A stretch of 45,444 nucleotides of DNA from an uncultured Chitinophagaceae bacterium (GCA_903881425.1 CAIRTF010000170.1:1-45444), one strand, 5' to 3'; numbered from the stretch's first letter, positions 1 to 8,673 are shown. Notes: generated from the letters alone by a model not told the origin. A program made the numbers and translations.

Positions 1-241
1 ACCAGGTTTTGTAATGAACCTGAAAGATTTGGGCAAACTGATGAAGGAACATATTATTAATAAATTAGATCATAAAAATCTCAATTTGGATGTTGATTTC
101 ATGCAAGGAAAGATGGCGAGTGTTGAAGTGTTGACTACTGAAATTTGGAAAATTATTACTGCTCAATTACCACAAGGAGTTCATTTGCATTGCGTAAAAT
201 TATTCGAATCACACAAATCGTTTGTAGAATATTACGGATAA
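1..241 (+). CDS. queD: 6-carboxytetrahydropterin synthase / 6-pyruvoyl-tetrahydropterin synthase family, C-terminal part
   Basis: The reading frame is open from the window edge (first full codon at base 2), so the gene is 5'-truncated by the window and about 79 residues are visible. The visible part begins PGFVMNLKDL, which matches the family's GMVxDFxDLK motif. It continues with DHKNLN, the conserved catalytic-Asp/His stretch, and a C-terminal glutamate near VKLFES. Family members convert 7,8-dihydroneopterin triphosphate to 6-carboxytetrahydropterin in queuosine/7-deazaguanine synthesis, or act as eukaryote-like PTPS. The zinc-binding histidines lie outside the window, so QueD cannot be told from a paralogue. 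A bidirectional terminator follows the stop codon. Confidence 0.8.
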   Translation, partial: PGFVMNLKDLGKLMKEHIINKLDHKNLNLDVDFMQGKMASVEVLTTEIWKIITAQLPQGVHLHCVKLFESHKSFVEYYG

Positions 242-260
242 TTAATTATTGAAAGAATAA

Positions 261-294
261 AAAAAAGCTGATTCAATTTGAATCAGCTTTTTTA
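261..294. terminator. bidirectional intrinsic terminator between queD and tig
   Basis: The perfect 14-bp arms at 261-274 and 280-293 (core AAGCTGATTC / GAATCAGCTT) enclose a 5-base loop. An A-run on one side and a T-run on the other make it functional in both directions. It lies between two convergent genes. Confidence 0.85.
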
Positions 295-310
295 TTTAGT
301 AATAATATTT

Positions 311-1681
311 CTAATGATGGTGATGGTGTAATTTGCTTGCAAAATCTTCTGCGCTAATTTCTTCTTCTTTTGCTGTAACCAATGTTTCTAATGTTGCAAA
401 CATTTTTTCAGTAGCAATTCTGTGATAACTATCCTCTACAAATTTTTTATCCTGCATCATTCTGTTGGCATAATCATCTACCCATTGTTGATTATCGCCC
501 AAAGCACCTAACTGATTGCCCATGTATTGAAACAATTGTTGTTTCGCAAAATTGCGTATGTCATCCTGGCCAACTTCAATTTTATGATCAGCCGTTAATT
601 TATTGGTGATTAAAGTCCACCTTAATTGATCTTTGAATGAAGGAAATTCTGCTTCCGCTTCTTCCGCTGTTTTGGGTTTTTCGCCACCGGTTTGTAACCA
701 GCGTTTTAAAAATGTTTCGGGAAAATCCATAGTAGTATGATCCAACAAATGATGATAGATTTGATCATGAATTTGATTTCTGCTTTGTGCGGCATAATAA
801 GTTTCGATCTCTTCTTTCAAAGCTGCTTTGAATTCATCTATTGTTTTAATTTCTTTGTTCGGATAAACAGCGATAAAGAATTCTTCATTTAATTCTGCTT
901 TTTCAACATGCCCAACTTTAGTAATGGTCAATTTAAAATATTTATCAGCTGCACCTTTGTCTTCTTTGCTCAATCCTAAATCAGTCAAAATAAAATCTAA
1001 TTCTTTCTCTTCAAAAGCTTTATTCAATTGTAATACAACGCTGTCATCTTTCTTTTTGTCCAATAAATCCTTACGAAATTTTTCAGCAAAATATTTTACC
1101 AATAAAGAATTGTCTTTCACAACACCGCCTTCAATAGTGTTACCATCTTTATCGCACTCAACAAATTGTACATTCAAAACATTGTCATCACCTGTTACAA
1201 TTTCAGGCTCAGTCATTTTACCATGTCGAACTTGTAATCGCTCCAATTCATCATTGATCATTGCTTCTGTAACATTGATCTTAAATTTGGTAACTTTAAT
1301 TTTTGCTGCATCAATTTCAAAATCGGGCTTTAATCCTACTTCAAAAGCAAATACATATTCTTTAGGATTGTTTACATCCAGAGCCGCTGCATCATTATCC
1401 AATGGCAATGGTTGCGCAAAAATTTCTAATTGTTCTTTACCTAAATATTCATTCAAAGATTTTTCAACATTGCGTAAAACTTCATCAGTAAAAACACTTT
1501 GTCCGTACATTTTTTTAACCAAACCTGCGGGCACCATGCCTTTGCGAAAGCCCGGAATATTGGCGGTCTTTGCATATTTCTTTAAGCTTTGTTCAAAGCC
1601 GTTATAATAATCTTCTTTTGTTAGTGTAACGGTCAATTTATCATTCAATAGACCGATGTTCTCTCTGGTAACAGTTGCCAT
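311..1681 (-). CDS. tig: trigger factor (ribosome-associated chaperone/prolyl isomerase)
   Basis: Trigger factor binds the ribosome exit tunnel and shields nascent chains. The 456-residue length fits the family. The N-terminal ribosome-docking signature is visible as GFRKGMVP (residues 44-51), followed by a divergent PPIase-like middle part and a helical C-terminal domain, as in other Bacteroidota versions. The start is an ATG just downstream of tRNA-Leu, and the two may share a transcript. The protein ends in an encoded run of five histidines (KLHHHHH), which is unusual for a chaperone and resembles a natural His-tag. Middle-domain divergence makes isomerase activity uncertain. Confidence 0.92.
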   Translation of the reverse strand: MATVTRENIGLLNDKLTVTLTKEDYYNGFEQSLKKYAKTANIPGFRKGMVPAGLVKKMYGQSVFTDEVLRNVEKSLNEYLGKEQLEIFAQPLPLDNDAAALDVNNPKEYVFAFEVGLKPDFEIDAAKIKVTKFKINVTEAMINDELERLQVRHGKMTEPEIVTGDDNVLNVQFVECDKDGNTIEGGVVKDNSLLVKYFAEKFRKDLLDKKKDDSVVLQLNKAFEEKELDFILTDLGLSKEDKGAADKYFKLTITKVGHVEKAELNEEFFIAVYPNKEIKTIDEFKAALKEEIETYYAAQSRNQIHDQIYHHLLDHTTMDFPETFLKRWLQTGGEKPKTAEEAEAEFPSFKDQLRWTLITNKLTADHKIEVGQDDIRNFAKQQLFQYMGNQLGALGDNQQWVDDYANRMMQDKKFVEDSYHRIATEKMFATLETLVTAKEEEISAEDFASKLHHHHH

Positions 1682-1706
1682 AGCTCACTTAAATTTTAAA
1701 ATAAAG

Positions 1707-1788
1707 TGCGGATGGAGGGGGTCGAACCCACATGCCTTGCGGCGCTAGATCCTAAGTCTAGTGCGTCTGCCAATTTCGCCACATCCGC
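1707..1788 (-). tRNA. tRNA-Leu, anticodon UAG
   Basis: Read on the minus strand, the 7-bp acceptor stem GCGGATG/CATCCGC is perfect and followed by discriminator A at 1707. The anticodon loop is CTTAGGA (anticodon TAG). The T-arm is GTGGGTTCGACCCCCTC, and the long variable arm is typical of class II leucine tRNAs. CCA is not encoded. It decodes CUN leucine codons. Confidence 0.95.
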
Positions 1789-1800
1789 AAATAAGGGTTG

Positions 1801-1808
1801 CAAAAGTA
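1801..1808 (-). promoter_or_regulatory. Bacteroidota-type -7 promoter element for tRNA-Leu
   Basis: On the minus strand the sequence is TACTTTTG, a perfect match to the known Bacteroidota -7 consensus TAnnTTTG. It lies 12 bases before the mature tRNA 5' end, so transcription would start a few bases upstream of the tRNA. The -33 element is only a weak T-run. Confidence 0.55.
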
Positions 1809-1876
1809 GGGGATTTGGGTGAATGGGAAAAGTGTTGCGTTTATTAGCCAAACTGTATTATTTCAATTAAGCTTTA

Positions 1877-1896
1877 GTTGCGTCGCACTCTTGTAC
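1877..1896. repeat. 20-bp dispersed repeat, copy 1
   Basis: GTTGCGTCGCACTCTTGTAC is identical to 8136-8155. It contains the small palindrome TGCG-T-CGCA. Both copies are intergenic and are preceded by GCTT. Confidence 0.75.
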
Positions 1897-1925
1897 ATTT
1901 AGATTATTCTTCGGCAGAATAAAAA

Positions 1926-2165
1926 TTAGTCTTTCAAAAGTTTCTTTCTTTTCAAATACAAATAAAAGCTTTCCACTTTTTCTCTTGCCCAGGGTGTTTT
2001 ACGTAAAAATTTTAAACTGGATTGAATAGAAGGATTAATCGTAAAGCAATTAATGTTTACCTGTTTGCCTAATTCATCCCAGCCAATAGAATCCACTAAT
2101 TGCGTTACAATTTTTTCGAGTGTTAATCCATGCAAAGGGTTATTTTTTTGTGAATTGTCTTCCAT
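1926..2165 (-). CDS. VF530 family (DUF2132) small DNA-binding-like protein
   Basis: This 79-residue protein matches the DUF2132/VF530 family. It has the characteristic [16 protein letters not shown] opening, a GWDELG turn, [22 protein letters not shown] and a C-terminal YLYLKRKK tail. Family members are small, compact proteins reported to bind DNA; their cellular role is unknown. It ends about 140 bp from tRNA-Leu and starts 24 bp after the murF-alr stop, so it may be the last gene of a murF-alr operon. The start is the ATG giving MEDNSQKN. Confidence 0.85.
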   Translation of the reverse strand: MEDNSQKNNPLHGLTLEKIVTQLVDSIGWDELGKQVNINCFTINPSIQSSLKFLRKTPWAREKVESFYLYLKRKKLLKD

Positions 2166-2189
2166 TTTATTTTTAGCTGTTAAATAATT

Positions 2190-4643
2190 TTACTCTTCCA
2201 AATAAATTCTTTTTACGCGCTGACTTATTCCCGCCATCACTTCATATGCAATAGTATTACACCATTCAGCAATTTGTTCTACCGAAATATGTTTTCCAAA
2301 AATTTCAACGATATCATTTTCTTTGATCTCATCAATATCGGTTACATCGATCATCGTCATGTCCATACAAATATTACCAATAGTAGGTGCCAGTTTTCCA
2401 TGAACAAAAACTTTTCCAACACCATTACTTAATCTTCTACTTAATCCATCCGCATAACCAATTCTGATGGTTGCAATTTTACTATCTCTATTCACCAATC
2501 CTTTTCTGTTATAACCAATCGTTTCACCTGCTTTCACAATTCTTATTTGTGCAATGGTGGTTTTTAAAGTAGCTACAGGTTCTAATGATATTTGTTTTTC
2601 ATTCGCACTATCCACACCATACAACCCAATACCCAAGCGAACCATATCGAATTGCAATTCGGGTTTTCTAAAAATAGCTGCAGTATTCGCAATGTGTTTG
2701 ATGAAACTATAACCCAATATTTTTTCTGTTTCGTTACAAAAATTTTCAAACAAAATTGATTGATGTTTGGTAAAGCCATCATGCATTGCTGTTTCACTTG
2801 CCACCAAATGGCTAAATACTGATTGTACAGTCATTGTTTTGTTTTGTTGCAATGAAGTACATAATGCTTGCACATCATTCGGTTCAAAACCCAAACGATT
2901 CATACCTGTATTAACTTTTATGTGTACAGGAAATTCTGTAATGCCTTGTTGCAATAAATATTGATGGAATGATTGATAAATAGTGAATGAAAAAATTTCG
3001 GGTTCTAATGCATATTCAATCAATGCATCAAAACCGGCTTCATCAATATTCATCACCATAATTGGTAATCGAATACCTGCTTTGCGTAATTCAACACCTT
3101 CATCTGCATATGCAACTGCTAAATAATCTACTTTGCAAAACTGTAAAACCCTTGCTATTTCTGCACTTCCGCTGCCATAACTAAAAGCTTTTACAATGGC
3201 CATTAATTTTGTAGAAGGCAAAACCTGTTGCTGATATTGTTTTAAATTGTTCGCTAATGCCGATAAATTAATTTCTAAAACAGTTTGATGTACTTTTTGT
3301 TCTAACCATTTACTGATGCGTTCAAATGCAAATACCCTGGCACCTTTTAATAAAATAAAATCACCTTTAAATTGATGCGTGTTACTATTGACTAAAAATT
3401 TTTCAGTGGATGAATAGAACGTTGTTTGCGGAATGTATTTAAATAATGCATGGTGCTCGCTGATGTTTTTTCCGATACCAATCAAGCGATGAATATTTCT
3501 GGTTGATAATTCATTCGCTACTTGTTGATATAATATTTTATCCGATAAGCCCGATTGAAAAATATCTGATAGAATAACAGTAGTGGATTGCTCACCTGAT
3601 TGTTGCTTTAAATAATTTAAAGCCATACTTAAAGAAGAAATATCATTACTATAACTATCATTAATGATGGTGCAATTGTTAATTCCCTTCATTAATTGCA
3701 TGCGCATATCAACAGATTGCAATTGTGAAACCCTTTTTTGTATTGTGGCAATGTCATATTTTAATAACAATAAAATACAAATACAAGAGATGGAATTATC
3801 GATAGAGGCCTTATCCACAAAGGGAACTGTGATAGGATATGATTTGGTTTGATAAACCAGGATCAGATTTGTTGCAGATGAACTTTTTGTTTCACTTTCA
3901 ATAAACACAGTAGCCCTGTTTTTTCTACTCCAGGAAAATTGTTCTGCATTTGTTGTTATTTCAAATCCAATATCTTCTTTACAATAAATCAAATGCCGGC
4001 AATGCTCGAAGAGTTTTAATTTCTCTTTTATTTTTTCTTCAGTATCAATAAAACCTTCTTTGTGTGCTTCTCCAATATTGGTTAAAATACCGATGGTGGG
4101 TTGAATGATCTTTTCTAACTGTTGCATTTCATTGATGGTTGAAATACCCGCTTCGAAAATGCCCAATGTGTTTTGATCATTCATTTGCCAAACACTTAAT
4201 GGAACACCAATTTGAGAATTGTAACTTCTCGGACTTCTAACAATTGAAAAATCGTTTAGTAATAATTGATTCAGCCATTCTTTTACAATGGTTTTTCCAT
4301 TACTACCCGTAATGCCAATAACGGGATAATGAAATTGTTTTCTGTGATACGCAGCTAATGCTTGCAGAGATTGAGTTGTATGGGTTACAAACAAAAAATT
4401 GGCATCAGGAAAAGATGAAATATTAAACTCTTTTTTAACTACAAAATTTCTGATACCTCTTCCATATAGTTCTTTTATGAAATCATGTCCGTCTCTTCTT
4501 GGGCCGGATAATGCAAAAAATAATGAGGTTGCCGGAAAAACCAGTTTTCTACTATCAATCAGTAAATATTCAATAATAGAAGAATGCTTTATTCTTTTTT
4601 CGGCATTGAGCAGCTTGGCAATATCTTCAATTGAATATGCCAT
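2190..4643 (-). CDS. murF-alr: bifunctional UDP-MurNAc-tripeptide:D-Ala-D-Ala ligase / alanine racemase
   Basis: The 817-residue fusion joins two peptidoglycan enzymes. The N-terminal half (about 1-445) is a Mur ligase with the ATP loop GITGSNGKT (residues 110-118) and a Mur C-terminal domain. The C-terminal half (about 450-817) is alanine racemase, with PLP lysine K485 in VKAFSYGSG and the IGYADGLSRR and GNICMDMTMIDVT motifs near its end. Alr makes D-Ala for the D-Ala-D-Ala that MurF adds to the UDP-MurNAc-tripeptide. The fusion is known across Bacteroidota. The gene abuts the upstream terC-like gene without a gap (its ATG ends at 4643, the neighbouring stop starts at 4644), implying coupled translation. 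Confidence 0.95.
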   Translation of the reverse strand: MAYSIEDIAKLLNAEKRIKHSSIIEYLLIDSRKLVFPATSLFFALSGPRRDGHDFIKELYGRGIRNFVVKKEFNISSFPDANFLFVTHTTQSLQALAAYHRKQFHYPVIGITGSNGKTIVKEWLNQLLLNDFSIVRSPRSYNSQIGVPLSVWQMNDQNTLGIFEAGISTINEMQQLEKIIQPTIGILTNIGEAHKEGFIDTEEKIKEKLKLFEHCRHLIYCKEDIGFEITTNAEQFSWSRKNRATVFIESETKSSSATNLILVYQTKSYPITVPFVDKASIDNSISCICILLLLKYDIATIQKRVSQLQSVDMRMQLMKGINNCTIINDSYSNDISSLSMALNYLKQQSGEQSTTVILSDIFQSGLSDKILYQQVANELSTRNIHRLIGIGKNISEHHALFKYIPQTTFYSSTEKFLVNSNTHQFKGDFILLKGARVFAFERISKWLEQKVHQTVLEINLSALANNLKQYQQQVLPSTKLMAIVKAFSYGSGSAEIARVLQFCKVDYLAVAYADEGVELRKAGIRLPIMVMNIDEAGFDALIEYALEPEIFSFTIYQSFHQYLLQQGITEFPVHIKVNTGMNRLGFEPNDVQALCTSLQQNKTMTVQSVFSHLVASETAMHDGFTKHQSILFENFCNETEKILGYSFIKHIANTAAIFRKPELQFDMVRLGIGLYGVDSANEKQISLEPVATLKTTIAQIRIVKAGETIGYNRKGLVNRDSKIATIRIGYADGLSRRLSNGVGKVFVHGKLAPTIGNICMDMTMIDVTDIDEIKENDIVEIFGKHISVEQIAEWCNTIAYEVMAGISQRVKRIYLEE

Positions 4644-5588
4644 TTATTTGAGTGCATTTTTTTTATTGTATTGAATAGAATATAAAACAGAACCTCCTAT
4701 ACAAACTATGATCATTGCTAAGGAAATAAATACTTGTTCATTTTTACTGAGCCATTGATTGATGAAATATTCAGCTAACATTTTTATACCAATAAATATC
4801 AATACAATGGATATACCTTGTTGCAAGAATTGAAATTGTTTTACGGCACCTTTCAACAAAAAGAATAAACTTCTCAAACCCAATACCGCAAAAATATTCG
4901 AAGTAAATATGATCAGGCGATCTTGTGAAATGCCCATCACTGCTGGGATTGAGTCGAGCGCAAAAACCAAATCGATTGATGCCAATAAAACAACTACCAC
5001 AAATAAAATAGTGTATTGAGGCTTTCCATTGATTCGGATGATATATTTTCCATTACCATCTTCATGTGTAACAGGAAGAAACTTTTTTAAGAAACGGTAC
5101 ACTTTATTTTCATGCGGATCGAACTCTTTTTCTTCATCTTCTGCAAACATTTTAATTCCTGTGTACACCAGAAATACGCCGAATAAATATAAGATCCAAT
5201 GAAAGCGTTCAATCAATTCAACACCAACAATAATGAATATCACTCTAAATAGAATGGCCATTAAAATACCCAATAGCAAAACTCTTGAGTGAAATTTCTC
5301 TTTTATTTTAAAGGCAGAAAAGATGAGAATGAAGACAAAAATATTATCAATACTTAAACTCCATTCCATTAAATAAGCACTGATATATTCTAATGCAGGC
5401 TTACTTCCATCTTCCATTAATAAAAAAACAAAGAAACTAAACGCCAATAATACCCAGAAGAATGTTTGCCATAACGCTTTTTTGATGCTGATGGTTTCAC
5501 CTTTTTTGCTGATCAATCCAAGATCAAAGATCAATGCCAGCAAAACAACAATTCCAAAAACAAAATAAAGAATTTCAGTATTGTTCAT
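4644..5588 (-). CDS. TerC/Alx family integral membrane protein
   Basis: The 314-residue protein is mostly hydrophobic with about nine predicted membrane segments. It carries the TerC-family acidic motifs YLMEWSLSIDNIFVF and LVFALDSIPAVMGIS, which place conserved Glu/Asp residues inside the membrane. TerC/Alx proteins are linked to tellurite resistance, and in several bacteria to manganese export during metalation of exoenzymes. The tellurite role cannot be assumed here, because no ter operon partners are nearby. It probably forms an operon with murF-alr. Confidence 0.88.
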   Translation of the reverse strand: MNNTEILYFVFGIVVLLALIFDLGLISKKGETISIKKALWQTFFWVLLAFSFFVFLLMEDGSKPALEYISAYLMEWSLSIDNIFVFILIFSAFKIKEKFHSRVLLLGILMAILFRVIFIIVGVELIERFHWILYLFGVFLVYTGIKMFAEDEEKEFDPHENKVYRFLKKFLPVTHEDGNGKYIIRINGKPQYTILFVVVVLLASIDLVFALDSIPAVMGISQDRLIIFTSNIFAVLGLRSLFFLLKGAVKQFQFLQQGISIVLIFIGIKMLAEYFINQWLSKNEQVFISLAMIIVCIGGSVLYSIQYNKKNALK

Positions 5589-5605
5589 GAATAAAATTTC
5601 TGTAT

Positions 5606-5613
5606 CAAATATA
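5606..5613 (-). promoter_or_regulatory. -7 promoter element upstream of the terC-like gene
   Basis: On the minus strand the sequence is TATATTTG, a perfect TAnnTTTG match. It sits in the 33-bp gap between gldG and the terC-like start. No clear -33 TTTG is seen, so support is modest. Confidence 0.3.
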
Positions 5614-5621
5614 CATATTCA

Positions 5622-7334
5622 TTATGCAGCATATTTTTTTATGCGCTGCCATTGAATGAAGGCTCCGGTTAATAAAACCAATAAAACAGGAACAACCAAA
5701 TTGATGAGCTGCCACATTGTTTTCTGCTCTTGAATCTTTGTTTTATCCAGCAATCGAAGTGTGTAATCTTTGCTTCTTGTTTCTAATATAGAGGCATCGC
5801 CCACTAAATAATCCATGCAATTCAAAAAGAATTCTCGATTGGCAAATTGATAATTTTCAAATTCCTGTGTGCCCATTGGTAAAGGACCTTGCGTTTGTGT
5901 TACCACATTGGTTACAATATCTGCATCACTCACCACAATTTGTTGAGAGGACTTTTGTGCAACAGATAAAAAAGGAACGCCTGTCAATTGTTGAATAGAG
6001 TCTTTGATATTATCAGTAAAACGATTAGCGTATAAAGAATTGAATTTTCCTTCTAATAAAACCGCAACAGGCACATGACTTTTTCTGAATAATTGAAAAT
6101 CATCCTGTGACTTGATACTTTGTAAACTTACGATGGCAGGTGTACTGATAGTTCTGCTTAATGTATCGCTTGCTAATAAAATTATTTTAGTAATACCTGT
6201 GGCTTTTACAGTATCAATGGATGATGGAAAAACACTTAATACATTATCTAAATTTTTTGCAATCGGATTGTTGGATGGAGAAGCTAATAATGGATAATAA
6301 GGGAATGGAATCCGCTCTATTCTTGGCTTTCCGCCTTCATTACCTGTTACCAATGGTTGTTTGGCGCAATTTAAATCTTGTAACAGATCACCATTAATGC
6401 GAACACCATATTTGAATAAAAGATCATCAATATTCAATCCTTTATCAAATGCAACAAAATCACTTTTCGATCTTAATAGACTATCAAACTCTGCATATAA
6501 TTTATCAACAAACCAAACTACTTTTCCGCCTTGCATAATGTACTGATCAATCTTAATTTTTTCTTGTTCAGAAAATGGTGTGGCAGGTTTTACAATTAAT
6601 AATGCTTTAATGGTATCAGCATTTAAAATACTTTTATTGAGATCGATTACACCGAACCGATAATTGTTGCGCATACTTTGAACCAAATCATTCACAACCG
6701 GATTAAAGGGCTCTCCATTTCCTAAAGCATAAGCAACAACGGGGAATTCTTTTTTTGTTAGTTTATTGATGGCATCATCAAACTTAAACTCTAATAATGC
6801 TTCAGAATAATTTAATGTACTTTCTTCATCCATACCACTCTTGCCACTCATCAGATCGATCGCTAAAAGTTTGTCTTTATATTTTATGATCGCCGAAGGA
6901 AAGATCAGTTGTTCCGTTTTAGCATCTTCATTTTTTTTGTTAATTTCATTATTAAATCCTTTTACACCCAATCTCACTAAACTATCGTACAGCAGGGCTT
7001 TGGCGCTATCGCCCAATCCTTCGCCCGGACGAATAAAACTATAATGCAAATTGCCATTTGAATAATCACGATAATTTTCTAATAATTCTTCCGTCGTAAT
7101 TTTTAATTTTTTAAAGCCCGAACTTAAATTGCCGGTTAAAAAAACTTGTATCTCAACTTCTTCATTCAAGTTGCGTAACATTTTTTTCGTCGCATTACTT
7201 AATGAATATCTTTTTTCTTCGGTTAAATCTAATTTGGTATGAAATAATGAAGAGATCAAAACAATGCATACAAAAAATGCAATCAATGCAAACCACCAAT
7301 ATTTATGTTGTAATATTTTAGGAATGAATTTCAT
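5622..7334 (-). CDS. gldG: gliding-motility ABC transporter auxiliary/substrate-binding-like protein GldG
   Basis: The 570-residue protein has one N-terminal membrane segment (about 12-32), a large extracytoplasmic domain beginning with the GldG-type HTKLDLTEEKRYSLSNATK stretch, and a C-terminal membrane segment ending in IQWQRIKKYAA. This matches GldG, which works with permease GldF and ATPase GldA in an ABC complex tied to Bacteroidota gliding. Relatives also occur in non-gliding species, where the role is unknown. The start overlaps the end of gldF by 4 bases (ATGA), so the two are co-translated. No GldA ATPase is adjacent. Confidence 0.9.
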   Translation of the reverse strand: MKFIPKILQHKYWWFALIAFFVCIVLISSLFHTKLDLTEEKRYSLSNATKKMLRNLNEEVEIQVFLTGNLSSGFKKLKITTEELLENYRDYSNGNLHYSFIRPGEGLGDSAKALLYDSLVRLGVKGFNNEINKKNEDAKTEQLIFPSAIIKYKDKLLAIDLMSGKSGMDEESTLNYSEALLEFKFDDAINKLTKKEFPVVAYALGNGEPFNPVVNDLVQSMRNNYRFGVIDLNKSILNADTIKALLIVKPATPFSEQEKIKIDQYIMQGGKVVWFVDKLYAEFDSLLRSKSDFVAFDKGLNIDDLLFKYGVRINGDLLQDLNCAKQPLVTGNEGGKPRIERIPFPYYPLLASPSNNPIAKNLDNVLSVFPSSIDTVKATGITKIILLASDTLSRTISTPAIVSLQSIKSQDDFQLFRKSHVPVAVLLEGKFNSLYANRFTDNIKDSIQQLTGVPFLSVAQKSSQQIVVSDADIVTNVVTQTQGPLPMGTQEFENYQFANREFFLNCMDYLVGDASILETRSKDYTLRLLDKTKIQEQKTMWQLINLVVPVLLVLLTGAFIQWQRIKKYAA

Positions 7335-8053
7335 CGTTTGATCAGATTTCTTTGTGTGATGAATAAAAACAACATAATCATACCTAAAAAATAAATCACA
7401 TCTCTTGTATCAATCACACCACGACTAATGTTCTTATAATGAAAATTGATACCGAGCATTTCTACATAATAATCCCATCCGTTTTTTAATACAGGTAATT
7501 TACTCGTTGCATCAAAACCCCTGAACAATAAAAAACATACAAACGCACTGCTGATAAATGCCACCACCGTGTTATTGGTAAAACTGCTGGTACAAATTCC
7601 CGCAGCAATAAAAACAAAACTCAATAATAGTAAACCAATATAACTGCCAATGGTCCCGGCAATATCAATGCCGCCGGTACTGCTGAGATGCTGAATGGAA
7701 AAGGCATACACAGTTGTAGGAATCAATGCTGCTAGGGATATCAGCGCAGCACCCAGAAATTTACCCCACACCATTTGGGATGCGCTCAATGGCATTGTTT
7801 TTAATAATTCGAATGTGCCGCTCTTGTATTCATCCGCAAAACTGCGCATGGTAATGGTGGGAATAAAAAACAATAATATCCAAGGCGCTAATTCAAAAAA
7901 AGGATTCAGTGTGGCATAACCAAAATCTAATAAACTGGTATCGGGAAACACGAATAATAATAATCCGCAGAGCAATAAAAAAATGATCAATGCAATATAA
8001 CCGGTAATGCTATTGAAAAATTGTTGCCATTCTTTTTTGCAGATTATCCACAT
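7331..8053 (-). CDS. gldF: gliding-motility ABC transporter permease GldF
   Basis: The 240-residue ABC-2-type permease has about six membrane helices. The conserved early segment IFNSITGYI-like (here FFNSITGYIALIIFLLL) and the coupling region RSFADEYKSGTFELLKTMP are both visible. It would form the membrane channel of the GldA-F-G complex. It is the first gene of a gldF-gldG pair with a 4-base overlap. A good -7 promoter element lies only 4 bases before the start codon, so its mRNA may be nearly leaderless. Confidence 0.9.
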   Translation of the reverse strand: MWIICKKEWQQFFNSITGYIALIIFLLLCGLLLFVFPDTSLLDFGYATLNPFFELAPWILLFFIPTITMRSFADEYKSGTFELLKTMPLSASQMVWGKFLGAALISLAALIPTTVYAFSIQHLSSTGGIDIAGTIGSYIGLLLLSFVFIAAGICTSSFTNNTVVAFISSAFVCFLLFRGFDATSKLPVLKNGWDYYVEMLGINFHYKNISRGVIDTRDVIYFLGMIMLFLFITQRNLIKR

Positions 8054-8057
8054 GCAT

Positions 8058-8088
8058 CAAAACTAAGGCATAGTTTGTTTATGAGCAA
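8058..8088 (-). promoter_or_regulatory. promoter for gldFG
   Basis: On the minus strand the -7 box TAGTTTTG lies at 8058-8065 and a -33 TTG at 8086-8088, with a 20-bp spacer inside the 17-23 range known for Bacteroidota. The -7 box is 4 bases from the gldF ATG, predicting a leaderless or near-leaderless transcript. Confidence 0.5.
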
Positions 8089-8135
8089 CAGACTTATATT
8101 TTGTTTAACGAACAGTAGAATATCAATGGGGCTTG

Positions 8136-8155
8136 GTTGCGTCGCACTCTTGTAC
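8136..8155. repeat. 20-bp dispersed repeat, copy 2
   Basis: Identical to 1877-1896. It lies in the gap between gldF and the iscA terminator. Confidence 0.75.
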
Positions 8156-8186
8156 CTTCTGTTCTTTATTCAACTTTTTTTTATAT

Positions 8187-8216
8187 AAAAAAGTCCCGCT
8201 AGCTGCGGGACTTTTT
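8187..8216 (-). terminator. terminator after the isc operon
   Basis: Arms at 8188-8199 and 8205-8216 (AAGTCCCGC / GCGGGACTT) enclose a 5-base loop and are flanked by A- and T-runs on both sides. It lies 24 bp after the iscA stop codon. Confidence 0.85.
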
Positions 8217-8239
8217 CATTTATTCACTCAACTTTACTT

Positions 8240-8590
8240 TTAAACTGCAAAACTTTCACCACATCCGCAACTTCTGCTCGCATTGGGATTATTAAAATAA
8301 AATCCTTTGCCATTCAATCCATCACTGAAATCTAATTCGGTATTCACTAAATATAAAAAGCTTTTTAAATCGGTCACCACTTTTACGCCATTGTCTTCAA
8401 AGACCTGATCCATGGGCTTTTGCTCGTTATCAAAATCTAATTTATAACTCAAACCACTGCAACCGCCACCAACAACACCCACACGTAAAAAATAAGATGA
8501 ATCATTAGCAATACCGGCATCTTCCATCAGCTTTTTAACTTTAGCCTTGGCTTTATCACTTACTAATATTGCATTATCTGTTGCTGTCAT
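8240..8590 (-). CDS. iscA: A-type iron-sulfur carrier protein (IscA/ErpA/SufA family)
   Basis: The 116-residue protein carries the three family cysteines: C44 in GGGCSGLSY and C108/C110 in SCGCGESF near the C-terminus. A-type carriers hold [2Fe-2S] or [4Fe-4S] clusters and pass them from the IscU scaffold to apoproteins. It is the third gene of the iscS-iscU-iscA operon. Sequence alone does not separate IscA from ErpA or SufA; context favours IscA. The 79-bp gap to iscU is filled by an inverted pair of CCCCT-type repeats. Confidence 0.9.
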   Translation of the reverse strand: MTATDNAILVSDKAKAKVKKLMEDAGIANDSSYFLRVGVVGGGCSGLSYKLDFDNEQKPMDQVFEDNGVKVVTDLKSFLYLVNTELDFSDGLNGKGFYFNNPNASRSCGCGESFAV

Positions 8591-8591
8591 G

Positions 8592-8673
8592 CCCCTAACC
8601 CCTGAAGGGGAATTTTAAATTTGTGATTATTTTTTTCATTAAAACCTTACTCCCCTTTAGGGGATGGGGTTAA
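8592..8673. repeat. inverted pair of CCCCTAAAGGGG-type palindromic repeats between iscU and iscA
   Basis: Arm 1 at 8592-8610 reads CCCCTAACCCCTGAAGGGG. Arm 2 at 8650-8672 is the same family in opposite orientation (CTCCCCTTTAGGGGATGGGG). About 40 bp of AT-rich sequence lies between them. Arm 2 overlaps the iscU stop codon. A third copy lies at 37023-37048. Confidence 0.7.

Noticed and set aside
924-1607. Long open frame on the plus strand inside trigger factor
   Set aside because: It is a shadow of the strong tig frame, with serine/threonine-rich translation and no recognisable domain.
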